From the NCBI GenBank assembly GCA_030248225.1, contig JASANE010026853.1, forward strand, positions 1 through 64,000: 64,000 bases of DNA, written 5' to 3'. The notes below the pieces were generated by a model. That model was not told the origin of the DNA, searched no databases, and saw nothing but the letters and a program-made list of their open reading frames with translations. The position numbers and the translations under genes were made by a program. Source of the stretch: Trileptium ribeirensis (taxonomy: Eukaryota; Nematoda; Enoplea; Enoplida; Thoracostomopsidae). Of the stretch, positions 34,601 through 46,500 are shown in pieces (the stretch's first letter is position 1; each line of letters begins with the position of its first letter).

Positions 34601-35230
34601 GTATGTTTCAGTTTTTACCAGCTATTAATTTCATCACCGAATTTTGTCTTTACTGTGCACCAAGTTTTACACTGGAGTGTGCGAATTCAGCTACTTAATG
34701 AAAGCCAATTGGACCATTACGAATGAGCGCCCTCGTATGTTATACAATGTGTTACTTTTTACCTCCTTAGGTGCCGTCTGTGTGAGGTCGCACTTTCTAA
34801 ACATGTCAGATAACTAAATACTAGTCGCCACTCCACGTTTCCTCCCGTTTTCCAGTTAAATGTCCAACTCAGCAGCAACTTCATCCAGGCTTGCTCTTGT
34901 TCTCAACTCTTGCATAATCACTGATGGCACGCATGATCATTGCAAAGAAGTGTGGTTAATATCAGTGAAGTGGAAGGATGTCCTTAAGAATTATCGCAAT
35001 GTCTCTAATATGTATACCTATAGTAGGTACAAGTTATGATAAATACAAACAATATTACGCAAGGCGAATACTCAAATAAATAAACGCTAGATAAACCACT
35101 ATAAATCAAAGCCTAGCCAGTCAACACATCCTTGAGTAAGGACTAGCTTGTCGTTATGTAAATGGATAAATTCACGAAGTAGTCGAGATAAATTTAAGCT
35201 GTCCAACATGATTACTGCATAGATAGTCTA

Positions 35231-36420
35231 ATGGATGCCCGGTGTAATGAATATTCGCATTGGGGCGGAATTATTCCTTTGTACGACAAGGTTAAATATT
35301 TTGGTCTAGTTGTAAACAAATGTTTAATTTGGAAGACTTATATTGAAGAATCACGGCTTAAGCCCTTAGAATTCTTTTTGCTGCTAAGAAATTTATTGGA
35401 AACAGCTGCGGTCTAGGCCGACAAGCTGTCAACTTGCTTTAAAGAGTAGTCGTCGTTCTAACACTCCTCTTTGGAGTGATGTGCTGGTGGCATAGTATTG
35501 AACTAGTTATTTATTGTAAAAATATAGAAAAAGTAGAAGCTCTAGCGTATCCCATGATCACTGGTGCAGTTGAATCTGCGACTGTACGCGGCATTGACAC
35601 AATTCTATGTATAGAATTCTATGTATGGATAGAATTAGAGCTATACTGACTGGACTGACGTTGAGCAAGACGATTTGGATTTGTTGTGATATACATATTG
35701 TTCTGATATTGATGGTGGCGTCAGACATTTTTGTGCAGGTATATACATCCTGGGCAGAGTAAGCGAATCCTTCCGTTTGGGCAGTCTGAATACCACCTTT
35801 CAGGCAGAATGCTTGGCCATCGAAAGATGTGCATAATAATAGATGGTTTTAGACTTCAGAATAAAAAGATGCGTATTTTAGTGACAGTAGAGCAGCAGAG
35901 CTGGCTCTTGGGAAAGACAGGTTAAGTCTTTATGCGCTCTAGGATTTATAAAGTGGCTTAACAGGAAGTGTCTAAATAATAGGTTACTCTAGGATGGGTT
36001 GAAGGCATTTCGGAGTTGTAGAACACAAAAGAAGATGGACTAACAGTACTGGCTGTATACAGACTAGGGTTTTCTTTAATAAACCCGATAATTTTAAATC
36101 GAAATTCATTTGGAAGCTGAGAATTGCAATACATTTTTGACATACCATAAGACCTTTAATTCCTATTTACATAAAATAGGCTTAGGAGACAATAATTTGT
36201 CCATGTACTGTGGAACTGAGCCATAGACCGCAAACCATTTGTTAATGGAACGCGCGGTTTTATAGGACCTACGAAAGACTTTCTTTAGAACAGGGACATT
36301 AGATGAGGAAGACGGGCGTAATCTGAGCTTATGGAGAATTGCTGGGTTTGCAAAAAGTATTACAGAATAGAATTTAACTAGGACTAGGTGTGCTGAAAAG
36401 GGCTGTTTTGGCCTAGTCAG
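35231..36420 (+). mobile_element. 3' end of an I/R1/Jockey-type LINE, decayed
   Basis: In frames broken by many stops, ordered motifs of a non-LTR retrotransposon ORF2 C-terminus can be read: VKYFGLVVNKCLIWKTYIEE (RT thumb, about 35,290-35,350), a block with LFGVMCWW (about 35,470), EKVEALAYPMITGAVESAT (about 35,530-35,590), LGSLNTTFQAECLAIERCA (RNase H, about 35,780-35,830) and IGLGDNNLSMYCGTEP..ANHLLMERA (Cys/His terminal domain, about 36,180-36,250). This order of RT, RNase H and C-terminal zinc-type domain fits the I/R1/LOA clades. 5'-truncated, no poly(A) tail or target-site duplication identified. Confidence 0.75.
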
Positions 36421-36960
36421 GGTTTTATACCTTATCTTATTACATATCTATCTAATGCATGGTTAGTTATATCTCAACAGCTTTAAAAATATCATTGCAG
36501 CTGGACAGCAAAATATTAGTCCTTTTTATGCCTCAAATTTAAACAAAATCTGTTAAAGTCTTAGAAAGTAAACTTGAACCTTTGAACAATAGCTTTTGGC
36601 TAAAAATAACATTTTTATTTGAGCAGTACATGATCAGTTCAACTTCTGAAGAATTTGGATGAATTTATTTGCAAACTGTTTGTGAAATCCAGCAAAAGTT
36701 GAGCCGTGCGACATCTTTTGTCAAGCCTTTATTCGTCAGATTTGAACATTCGTTACTGCCGCATAATTTTGGTCTGGCTTCATGAAGCAACTTTTACTTG
36801 ACATCATTTGACTAGGTCAGCTTCATTGAAGTTTGGATAAATTTGCTTAAATACTGTTCATCAAACACAGTCTAGCTTCTTTAAAGCATTCTTATTTCGT
36901 CAAATATGAACAACGATTGTAAATTGTGGTACGATGAATTACTGAATACTTCTATTTCAG

Positions 36961-37101
36961 TGCCTCCAGGTTCGCCGTGTGGATCCGGAACATCATGTAT
37001 CGGCGGCTCGCTTTGCGACAATGGCACGAACGTTTGCACTTGTCCTATTGGGACTACAATTGCGGCAGATCGATGTGTGCCATCAAGTACAGTTACGACG
37101 G
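36961..37101 (+). CDS. EB-like six-Cys module exon
   Basis: A 141-bp phase 1-1 exon between a very good acceptor (CTTCTATTTCAG|TG) and ACGACGG|GTAATT. It encodes VPPGSPCGSGTSC onward, spacing C-x5-C-x5-C-x6-C-x-C-x10-C, with a short Ser/Thr/Val tail. It is the closest to the consensus of the whole array and has the strongest splice sites. Confidence 0.78.
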
Positions 37102-38443
37102 GTAATTACGGCATTCTAATGTTTCCATATCGCTTGTTAGCATATTGTGGCACAGTAATATTATTGTTAATGAACTATGGCAGTAGATGCACTAAGCTGG
37201 TTCTGAATAACGGAACAATGGCCGTATTTGTGTCGGAAAGAATTATATATTGCGTATTTTGGAAAGCTTCGGCGGTTTACATAATTATACAGATATAGGC
37301 TTCAGCGTTAACCCTGTTTCAGTAATCTACACTCTTTGCACCGGTGTTTGACAGCATTTGCTTGAATTAAAATTTTTTTACTAGCAATTAGTCACAGCGC
37401 TAGGATTGTAGTGCAGTCGTTGGATCTGTCAGATTCAAAGACAGTCAATAAGTAAATTTTAATTCCAAACAAATTTAAAATCGACCAATGCACGTGGATT
37501 ATTTGGCATCCCATGGCTCCAAGTCAAGGATTTTGGAGTTCCAGATTCTAATCGAAAATGATGCTTCGGCACCTATGAGAAAAGATCATCACAAACCTTA
37601 TTATCTGTAGTCTCAAACGGTATCGCTAGCGATCTTATGACCGGTATATTACATGGAACACTTGCATACCATAACATTATGTAGCTTCAGGTTTACTATT
37701 TTTTGAATTTAAATAAATATACTGTTTGATTTAATAGTTTCGTTTTTCGACGAAATCAAATACGGCAACGTTTTGTTTCACTTGAGCCGAGGTCAGTGTA
37801 CAGGAATGCAGCAAGAAGGGGACGGGGCGTACCCAATTTTAGCAAAATTCGGCTAAATGGGATTTTTTTCCTTATGGTGGTCCCATTTTGAGTTGCCCAA
37901 CCCCCCAATTTCGGATAGCGTGCTGCAGTCATTGTAACTCGAAATTTAAAATGCTTGCAGACCGTTACTTCTAAGTGGATATAAGGTTTTGTCCACCAGA
38001 TATGTGAAATACTTTATTATTGTTATGACCGCATTACGACTTGTCCCGAGAAGCTCAAGGTTATGATGCACAGATTATTACATTATGACAGCGAGCTCAA
38101 ATGAGCCAGCTATAACGGTCCTGATCTTTCTATCAACGCTCTTGAGATCGGTTATAACTCAAATTATAACAGGAATCATCGAGCCAATGTGACAAATATG
38201 TCATTTGGCGACCAATTTCCTAATTATCAGTTGAAAAAATATTCGGCATAGATTATTGTTATACTGATGGGAAAATAAGAAGCAAGATTCAATAAAGCGT
38301 CTAGTAAACAATTCTATCAAATATCGATGCATCGATTGGCAAGTTATAGAGTTGTCATAGTCAGGCATAAATTTGCGTAATCGCTATTACTACAGACAGT
38401 AAACTTTGTATACTGTAATTTAAAAACGTGTAAAATGTTGTAG
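37102..38443. other. Intron, nothing definite
   Basis: AT-rich. Near 37,850-37,920 there are CCCAATTTT/CCCCCCAATTTCGG motifs related to the GC-rich degenerate repeat at 18.7 kb. The frame of the preceding exon stays open for about 65 codons beyond the donor, ending near 37,298, which I treat as read-through intron. Confidence 0.4.
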
Positions 38444-38575
38444 TTGTGGTGCCTATTGGCGGCTTTTGTGGAGATGCAAGGCAGCAGTGTAATGGTCAGT
38501 CTAAATGCATCGGTGGTAAATGTGTTTGTCCGTCTAGTCATGTAGCTGTTGGTGCGGATTGCCTACCGAGATCGG
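38444..38575 (+). CDS. EB-like six-Cys module exon
   Basis: A 132-bp phase 1-1 exon between AATGTTGTAG|TT and ATCGG|GTAAGT. It encodes VPIGGFCGDARQQC onward, spacing C-x6-C-x5-C-x4-C-x-C-x10-C. The acceptor is weak (poor pyrimidine tract), but module, phase and donor are all right. Confidence 0.74.
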
Positions 38576-38831
38576 GTAAGTCAAGTCGTGTCCATTGTGG
38601 TAGATTAGATACGTAAACTTAGTAAATTTAAAATGTCATATTTTGATATATTCTATCAAAAAGCATAAAAAGAAACATTTAATTACTTTTATTACAAATT
38701 CCCATCGCATTCTTTATAACCTTAGGCGCTAAGCATCATCTACTCCATACGTTAGAATGAGTTTCCAGTGCGTCCAGCATCTGATAATTTTGGTTTCACG
38801 TTATGTGGCTTGCAAGCTATTGAATAAATAT

Positions 38832-39497
38832 ACTAGATGCTGCGCTGAGACCGTTGGGTTATCGGCCTCACTTAATTTTTATATATCTAAAGTATAATTA
38901 GCCATATCTATAGTGGCAATACGCAGCTAGTTGTCACACCCGAGGGTCTTACTCCCTTTGACGAACAAACGAGAAAACCATAGTACATTTATTGACAAAC
39001 AACTACGGAATAAATTTAGGAATAGCAACATGTGATGAGCTGCGGGGACCGACGAAGACACCTGAGATGCGAGACCCAGAAAGGATTTGCTTCAATAAGT
39101 AAAATAATCCACATGCAAATTAGCTTGTAAAGAACCAGTTCTAGAAATTATCATACGGTTTCTGTTTCCAAATCCATTTTGAAGTCAGCTTGAACAGAAC
39201 TAGTTTTGTGATGCTACATAATGACAAACAAAATAATAATTCAATATTTTATCCCACGATTTTGGAGCAATAGGTATAGAAGAATTACAGGCTGTCTTCC
39301 GCTGTCGGAAAGGAAGTGATGGAGATATTTATATATTTTGTGAGCGTTCTATCTAACTGGAACATGCTCTAGGAAATTTTGAAACAAATTGTGCAACCAA
39401 TCTCAAGTTATAATTGGCAGCAACATTGTATGCACGGTATTGGTCCAAAATAGGTTATTTGGACACTACTAGATGCTGCGCTGAAACCGTTATGTTG
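38832..39497. repeat. Dispersed direct repeat pair in intron
   Basis: ACTAGATGCTGCGCTGAGAC followed by CGTT at 38,832-38,862 recurs with one or two mismatches at 39,467-39,497. The sequence between the pair is not obviously repeated. It may be the ends of a small non-autonomous element, but no inverted ends or target-site duplication are visible. Confidence 0.4.
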
Positions 39498-40722
39498 GTT
39501 ACATTAATCTAATTTTACTTTGTAAAAATTATCGTAATACTTTTATGCGAACGGCGACGAAACTGTCCGGCAGCATTGATAAGATGCATGATGTTACCCT
39601 ACATCATGTACCTAACCTAATGACTAATGCCTAAGCGCTTGCGAACATATGAGTCAACGCAGAATGGACAAAGCAGCATGTTGGATTTAGTAGGCTGTAC
39701 TCTGTAATAATAAAATGGGTCTTCTATACTATAAGTCTCCAGCAAGAAAATTGTTAATTTTAAAGACACTGAACTCAGTTCGTCAAAACAATTTACAATT
39801 GCCGTTAGAACCACATCTGTGACAATTTGTCTGATTTTTATTTACCATTCGTTGAGATTTGTCGAATATTATCAAAATCAGCTGAATTATAAGTTAGAAA
39901 TCAGGTCTATAAGTTAGAGAAGGCTTAGAATAAATGTAGGTAGCTCCTTAACATATGAATTAATTCCTGATTTTGACACCATTCGACTCAGCTAATCATT
40001 GTGGTTCGAATGGTATATTATATCTGCTAAAATTAAATCGGGCTGTCGGCCATAGCCAAGAAGGCCCAACAAAATTAGCTTAGATTTTACACTAAAATTA
40101 TTTTCCCTGCCGTCTTTAACATGACCGTTTACATCATCCATGCTACTTCCACCGGCGAGCCACCTTAATCCGGATTTTCGGTTAAAATTTGAGCTGAATC
40201 AGTTTACTTATAGCCCATCTCCAAAAATTAATCACAACAACGGCCTGATATTAGCCTGAAGTATGGAATTGTTTTACCCCTGTTCACGACCAGCGGATAT
40301 ATATGCATACCATTGTAGTTACAGACGCGTACATTTAACGCACCCAATAGAAAAAAATTAGCGAAATACCCAATCGGTTGGTGAATTATTAGAGTTACAA
40401 CAAAATTTGAAGGATTACTTAGTTATACAATGTATATATTAGAGGCACTAGCTATGTAATATTTTTGTTAGTTTTTATTAAAAAATTTAAATTTTCGCTT
40501 TTTAGTTTGGACATTTTGTGTTATACCTTATTCAGTATAGCACCTATCAGGATTTATGTATGAATCCTTGGTGGTGCCTACCCTTGCGTACAACAGGACA
40601 TAGTAAGCTCGCATGGTAATCTTTGAGTTCAGACGTTACACGGTTGAAACACATTTTTTCGTCATTAATGTCTGCTGTTACCTAGGGTTAACCCAACGGT
40701 AATTATTGTGTCATCTATTATT

Positions 40723-41046
40723 ATGCTTCATTCGGTTTATATCATTCTTACAAGGATATTAATTCTATCAGCACTATCAAAACATTATCCCACTAAGTTT
40801 ACCCGTTACAAAGCTGCAGACGAAAACGGCACAATCCGAACTGAGTTTTGCTCGAAAATGGCTAGTGTTCAGCTACCGTTTGCAGATGAAAGTACATACA
40901 GGCAAATGGTTTTACCTGCCTTTGGCTTGCATGCAAATATAAAAAATTTAGAAACGTCAGCTATTATCGCATTTCTGTCGTTTGGTAATTGTTATCACGG
41001 AGCGATGGCTTGTCGCCAGAAATCATGTTCAAGACATATTCAGTAA
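40723..41046 (+). CDS. Possible small secreted protein, unidentified
   Basis: A 107-codon frame opens MLHSVYIILTRILILSALSK, which could be a signal peptide or anchor, then a polar region and CYHGAMACRQKSC near the end (four cysteines in all). It lies in the intron before the exon at 41,281 and stops at 41,046. No family is recognised, and there is no flanking evidence beyond frame length in AT-rich DNA, so it may be spurious. Confidence 0.25.
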   Translation: MLHSVYIILTRILILSALSKHYPTKFTRYKAADENGTIRTEFCSKMASVQLPFADESTYRQMVLPAFGLHANIKNLETSAIIAFLSFGNCYHGAMACRQKSCSRHIQ

Positions 41047-41280
41047 AATTATTATGCTCATGTTATATTAGTCTTATTGCTGAATTAATTTCTGCGTGTA
41101 CCTACCGTAACACCCAAGGGTAACCAAGTTATAATACAGCTGATATGAGTTTATTATTATTTTCTATATTATCCATAACTGTATGACAAACAATTACAAC
41201 AAATGTTTTAGTATAGTTAAGCATACCATTGATTTAGCATAATTATCAGTTTAAAACTTAATGTACAGTACAAATTTCAG

Positions 41281-41418
41281 TTCAACCTGGAGATCGATGC
41301 CTCACTCGTCAGTTATGTTCCGATGGTTCTATTTGCGATAACGGAATCTGTGTCTGTCCACGCGGTTCTTCGTTGATTGTAAATAAATGTGTCAGAAACA
41401 GTGTTAGCAATGGTCTAA
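41281..41418 (+). CDS. EB-like six-Cys module exon
   Basis: A 138-bp phase 1-1 exon between ACAAATTTCAG|TT and GGTCTAA|GTAAGA (an alternative donor AATG|GTCTAA, five bases earlier and out of phase with it, is weaker). It encodes VQPGDRCLTRQLC onward with the canonical spacing C-x5-C-x5-C-x4-C-x-C-x10-C and ends in a short Ser/Asn tail. Confidence 0.74.
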
Positions 41419-42974
41419 GTAAGAAATTTATTGTGTATCATATGAGTAATAAACAAGCAGTACTGCATCTATATGCTTCGCGGCGACTGTTGGTTTTCTA
41501 CAGTTTAAGAAACATTAAGGGACGTGTCCTACCTACATTTAGCAATGTTTAGTTTAGTCAATACACAATGTTAATTTATAACTTGGTAACGTTTTTTGTT
41601 TTCACCGGTGGGGCATCAATTTGTGCAATAATAGGCCATATGTTTGTGTAAAATTCTATTCCGAGGTTAAATATTTTGCAAATCATGTAAAAAAATTTTG
41701 GTCCTTTGTCAAGTTGCTTATCTATCTGCATGTGATGTGCTTACGTATATAATTGCAGAAACAAAAACTACTGAAACCCAAAAAGGTACCGACGTTAAAT
41801 GAATCCCTAATGACGCGCTGTACCATTTCGCCACGTTTCTCCTCTGATCATTTGAATGACATGCAACCTCGATTTAAAATAAAATTTCTGAGACAACCCA
41901 AGTTCAAATTTGAAGTAAATATTTCTAGCCCCTGCTTTTTATTACTATAGTTGATTGCTTAAAATATTTTTATTCATATCCATATGATCTGTTAAACATT
42001 CAACCAAACTTTACGTGAGTTAATTTTTTGCTACTGGTAAACCCAACGGTTAAATAACACTTTTTATCTAAATTTGTTCATTATACTTGTAAATAATATA
42101 TTTATACTTGTTCGTGCTACCATTATTACACATATAACTAAACGCTTTTGGATGCAGTGATGGTCTTTGAGTGCAATGGCTGCCGGTAAATCCAGATCTT
42201 AATTTGGAAAACGGTTACCATCAACAAAATTATTGCGCAATAAAAGAATTGCAATTGTACAGATTGCGTTTGAGCTTTACAATAATGCACTTGCACAATA
42301 ACTTGCTTTGTAGAATGTTGGTGGTAATCACGGCAGAGTACGTGGCTTTAAAAGAGATAAAAATTACACTGCGTATACACAAGATTTTTAGAAAATGATA
42401 TACAGTGAAAAATAGAAGAAATAGTGGACCATTAATACAAGCATCAGTTGTTGTGCTGTAGTTGGTTTACTGTGACAAGAGGCGTGCCTACACGGTGAAC
42501 CAGTTCCATCTGTGTTGTTAACTCAAGCAGGATCTGGTATACAGCTAAAATAATTTCGTATATTTTATTGTTTTGGTAATGTGACTAAAGCGTTGGTGTC
42601 ACAATCATGAGGTGTAGCAACCTTGTTTGCCCTCGTGTGAGCATAACCTTTGTGGGAAACAGACTAACACCAGGGCTTTAGTACAGACTACCACCGTTAC
42701 TTCAGGACACCCACCTCTAAAATGGGTACAAGCTTACTCTGAAGACATAGAGGATTTCCTTGTCGCAACTGGCACCCAGTCGCGGCTAGTTCTGCGGCAA
42801 CTCATTTGTGATTGCCACGAAATGGGAGGTTAGCACCCAGATCCTAACGATATCTTAGGAACCTTTAATTTTATTGCCATATCCAAGGTCCATTTTGCTT
42901 TATTTAATAAGTAAACTACGAGCAAGCTGAACATTACATGTGTCTTCAAAATTATATCCCCTGTACGTTTTCAG

Positions 42975-43121
42975 ATCCACCAGGTTCACCGTGTACTGTA
43001 AGCAGTCAGTGCATTAGCGGTGCTTGGTGCGTCGGTGGCCGCTGTCTTTGTTCGTTCGGGCAAGTCGTTTCTACATCTGCATCGGGTCAACTTACGTGTT
43101 CGCCCGACTTCGGTCAGTTAG
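42975..43121 (+). CDS. EB-like six-Cys module exon
   Basis: A 147-bp phase 1-1 exon between TACGTTTTCAG|AT and GTTAG|GTAGTA (alternative donor TTCG|GTCAGT nine bases earlier keeps the phase). It encodes DPPGSPCTVSSQC onward, spacing C-x5-C-x5-C-x4-C-x-C-x15-C. The last loop is longer and Ser-rich. It is the last clear module in the window. Confidence 0.75.
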
Positions 43122-43727
43122 GTAGTAAATTACCTTATAGTATAGCATTAGATTTGACACTATAAAACACTTTTAAATGATCGAAAGCAAACGTTCGTCT
43201 GTATTGTGCAATGCCAACCTCGGCACAATTACCTTCGTTTCCATGGAATGTCAGGACGGTGCCCCAGTGTTTTGCTGAGATTGGAGTAACCCAAAAACAA
43301 CACTTTGTCAGCAGTGGCTATGGAAGATCATCAAATCTTGAAGCGCACAAAAGATTTTTAAACATTCTATAAGCAGACCCCTACATCCAAAATATGTTCG
43401 GCTCGAACTCCCGGGCCGCGAATTTCTAACATACCTGTCTGTCACACTAGCAGCATGAGCCCATGCAAACGGAGATGCACATAATATTACTCAGAGTATT
43501 TGGTTTTTGTGAGAGAGTTGCATTTCCGATAACACCTTAAACATTTTAGTACAATGTACACTAAGTTTAAGTACAGCAAAGCGACTTCAATACTTAGCGG
43601 TTTAACGTCCACCAGTATCAAATTGCATCAGCAGTCTTTAGTCTTAACTGATGGCATATGTTTGCAATTACGTTGGTATTCGCTCTGTTTTGGGAGGTTT
43701 CTTTAGGAATTCAGCAATAGTTGCTAG

Positions 43728-43903
43728 ATAATTCAATTGTTTGCGTACACCAGTTGCATCTTGCGGCCCGGGTTTCGATTCTTAGGATTTGCTCGGGTTT
43801 GTCAAACATTTCACTAAAAGGTATAAATTCATGTGCTAAAGGATTAAACTGCAAAACTGAACCGTGGTTTTTTCAACCTAAGTTCTTAATGAATCCGTAT
43901 TAG
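43728..43903 (+). CDS. Possible terminal exon of second secreted gene
   Basis: A phase-1 acceptor-like site (AATAGTTGCTAG) opens 58 codons ending in TAG at 43,901-43,903. The last part, GINSCAKGLNCKTEPWFF, has two cysteines in an EB-like rhythm but no complete module, which would fit a degenerate last exon. The acceptor is mediocre and the call rests on phase and position only. Confidence 0.2.
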
Positions 43904-45980
43904 TGTTGCTTGCTTTCATGTAGTTTCAATAAGTATATTATTTGCCACGAGTACGCAAACTTTGGTTAGGTTATCACTTAGATTATAAAATTTTAAGAAG
44001 TGGTGTTTTTATTTCACAGTTAGACTTAAAATGGCAGTGTCAGTCGCGCTGTCTAAAAAGTTGAAAGTCTCGACCGCCTTTGCATCTAATCTGCACCCAT
44101 GTTCTTGGATACTTAAATTTTAGCAGAATACAACTCTTGAAAAACAATCTTTATTTAAATTGTGGTACAGCTGCAATACAATTTGCCTAAAATACCTTCT
44201 ACAACCACAGTTTTCAAACGGCAAGCAAGAAAATTATTGAATGTAATAAAGTGATTGAACCTTTCTGAATCGAATATTGAAATTGAATACGTCGAGTTTA
44301 GTACCCCTAGCAACTGCGCTGCTGGAAGCGCGGTTCTCATTTTTATAGACAACCCAAAGAGACCTGCTGCCGTACCATTAGCAAATTTAGTACTGGCGGA
44401 TTATTCGACTAATAGAATTGTGATCCTGTAGTAAGATATGTTTTGCAGAAACAACTTTGAAACAGGTGTTACCAGAATATAACTAGGACTTAGAAACAGC
44501 CTTGAGGGTCTTAAATTTTAAGCGGCAATGAAGGTATATTGTCATTGTTGCTACAGAATATTTAGCGATCAGAACAACTGCAAAAGGCAATGTCCACTTA
44601 AAGTGCCTTCAAGGACTATTCTAAATCACGCACACATTTACATTTTTATAAGGTCAGGGTCAGGCCCTTTTGTGAATTGAGTAGCAAGATATGCAAAAAT
44701 ATTTTGTGTAAAACAGTTGGTAACACAGCTCGCGTATATTTGACAACCAAATTACTGACACGTGCGATATCCAAGTGACTATTTTAGGTTGGATAACGCT
44801 AATACGCTTAGTGATTCTGGACTAGATGCTCTGACGTTAAAATTACTGGATTAAATCAAGCGACCTAATGATTTCCTGGATCAGGCCACGAGTTACATCG
44901 CTTACAGTTCAAAATACATTAAAAGATCAAGCTTTGTGTCGAAAAGTTTAGATTTACATCAGTTCCACCATTAGTCAAATTAACTATTTTTAAAGCGGAA
45001 TATATATATATCACAGTGATGTGTACCAAGCACAGTCTAAGCCCGTTTAGAAATCAGTATATCCAAGATTTACATAAGCACTCACTAATAGCAAGGTGGG
45101 ACTAATATTGCCTGTAACATAAACACATCTTCAGCGAACCGCAATATCAACGAAAACCAACCTATATATTTACCGTATACATAAAGGCTGATTTTTTTCA
45201 AAATTCTGTGTCTAGGATGTAAAGCTGGTTTCAGGTAGTCCTGATTTGCGAGTATATGAATTCGACAACTTCGTCTACGTTTTGTATCCGAAGGCATAAC
45301 TAAATAATACTATTTGAAAATAATGTTCAATGCTTGGTGCATTAAAATATTGCGATGGTTATTATAATATTATGCATTATTAAGGTAAATATAATACACC
45401 CACAGCTTTATTCGTACTGGTTTCCAAATAAATTCGGCATGCTCACTGCGACATTTCTCATGGTAACAAAAACCACTAAACACAGGAAGAAAAGACACAT
45501 ATGTACGAAATCAAAACACATCTGACACTTTAGAAAAGTGTCTGCCGAATGGTCGACACCAAATTATGTAGGTACATATATAACTCCGGCATCATGCCAT
45601 TCCACCATCGAAACAACTGTGTTTATGTTAATATTACAAACGTTATGTAAAGCAGAGTTGTGAAACCGTAAGCGTAATAATGTTAATATATTATTGCCTC
45701 TGCAAAACGATTACAGGGTTCCTTTTCATAATCCCAATAAGGATTACAAACTATGCCGATCAAATGATCGGACTAGCAGATTGGGTACTCTAATTCGAGA
45801 GTAATTAAGTTCTTCCAATAAATCTCTTGGCAAATATTTGTACCAGTAGCTTCTTTGTATACGATGGCTTTGAATATATTTATGGTTACTGTGTAACAGG
45901 GCCGCTTCGGCACTGTCACGAGCATTTCAGGATCATCGTACCCAAAACCGTAGCGGGAAGCGTTGGCACATGACCATTGG
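43904..45980. other. Intergenic AT-rich sequence
   Basis: No gene, repeat array or RNA gene that I can support. Short open frames on both strands are not protein-like. Confidence 0.45.
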
Positions 45981-45984
45981 CATA

Positions 45985-46500
45985 AAATATCGCATACCGT
46001 TTTGTATAAAAATATCGTTTAGCGTTTTGTATAAAAATATCGTTTACCGTTTTGTATAAAACTATCGTTTGCCGTTTTGTATAAAAATATCGTTTACCGT
46101 TTGTATAAAAATATCGCTTACCGTTTGTATAAAAATATCGTTTACCGTTTGTATAAAATATCGTTTGCCGTTTTGTATAAAAATATCGTTTGCCGTTTTG
46201 TATAAAACTATCGTTTGCCGTTTTGTATAAAAATATCGTTTACCGTTTGTATAAAATATCGTTCACCGTTTTGTATAAAAATATCGTTTGCCGTTTTGTA
46301 TAAAAATATCGTTTGCCGTTTTGTTTAAAAATATCGTTTGCCGTTTTGTATAAAAATATCGTTTGCCGTTTTGTATAAAAATATCATTTGCCGTTTTGTA
46401 TGATAATATCGTTTACCGTTTCGTATAAAAATATCGTTTACCGTTTTGTATAAAGTATCGTATACCGCTTTGTATATAAATGGCGTATACTGTTTGTATT
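45985..46500. repeat. 25-bp minisatellite, about 21 copies
   Basis: Tandem units of 23-25 bp with consensus ATCGTTT(A/G)CCGTTTTGTATAAAA plus one or two bases. Variation is mostly A/G at one position, T-run length (GTTTG versus GTTTTG) and A-run length. The copies at both ends are the most diverged, as expected for an array homogenised by slippage or unequal exchange. Confidence 0.92.
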
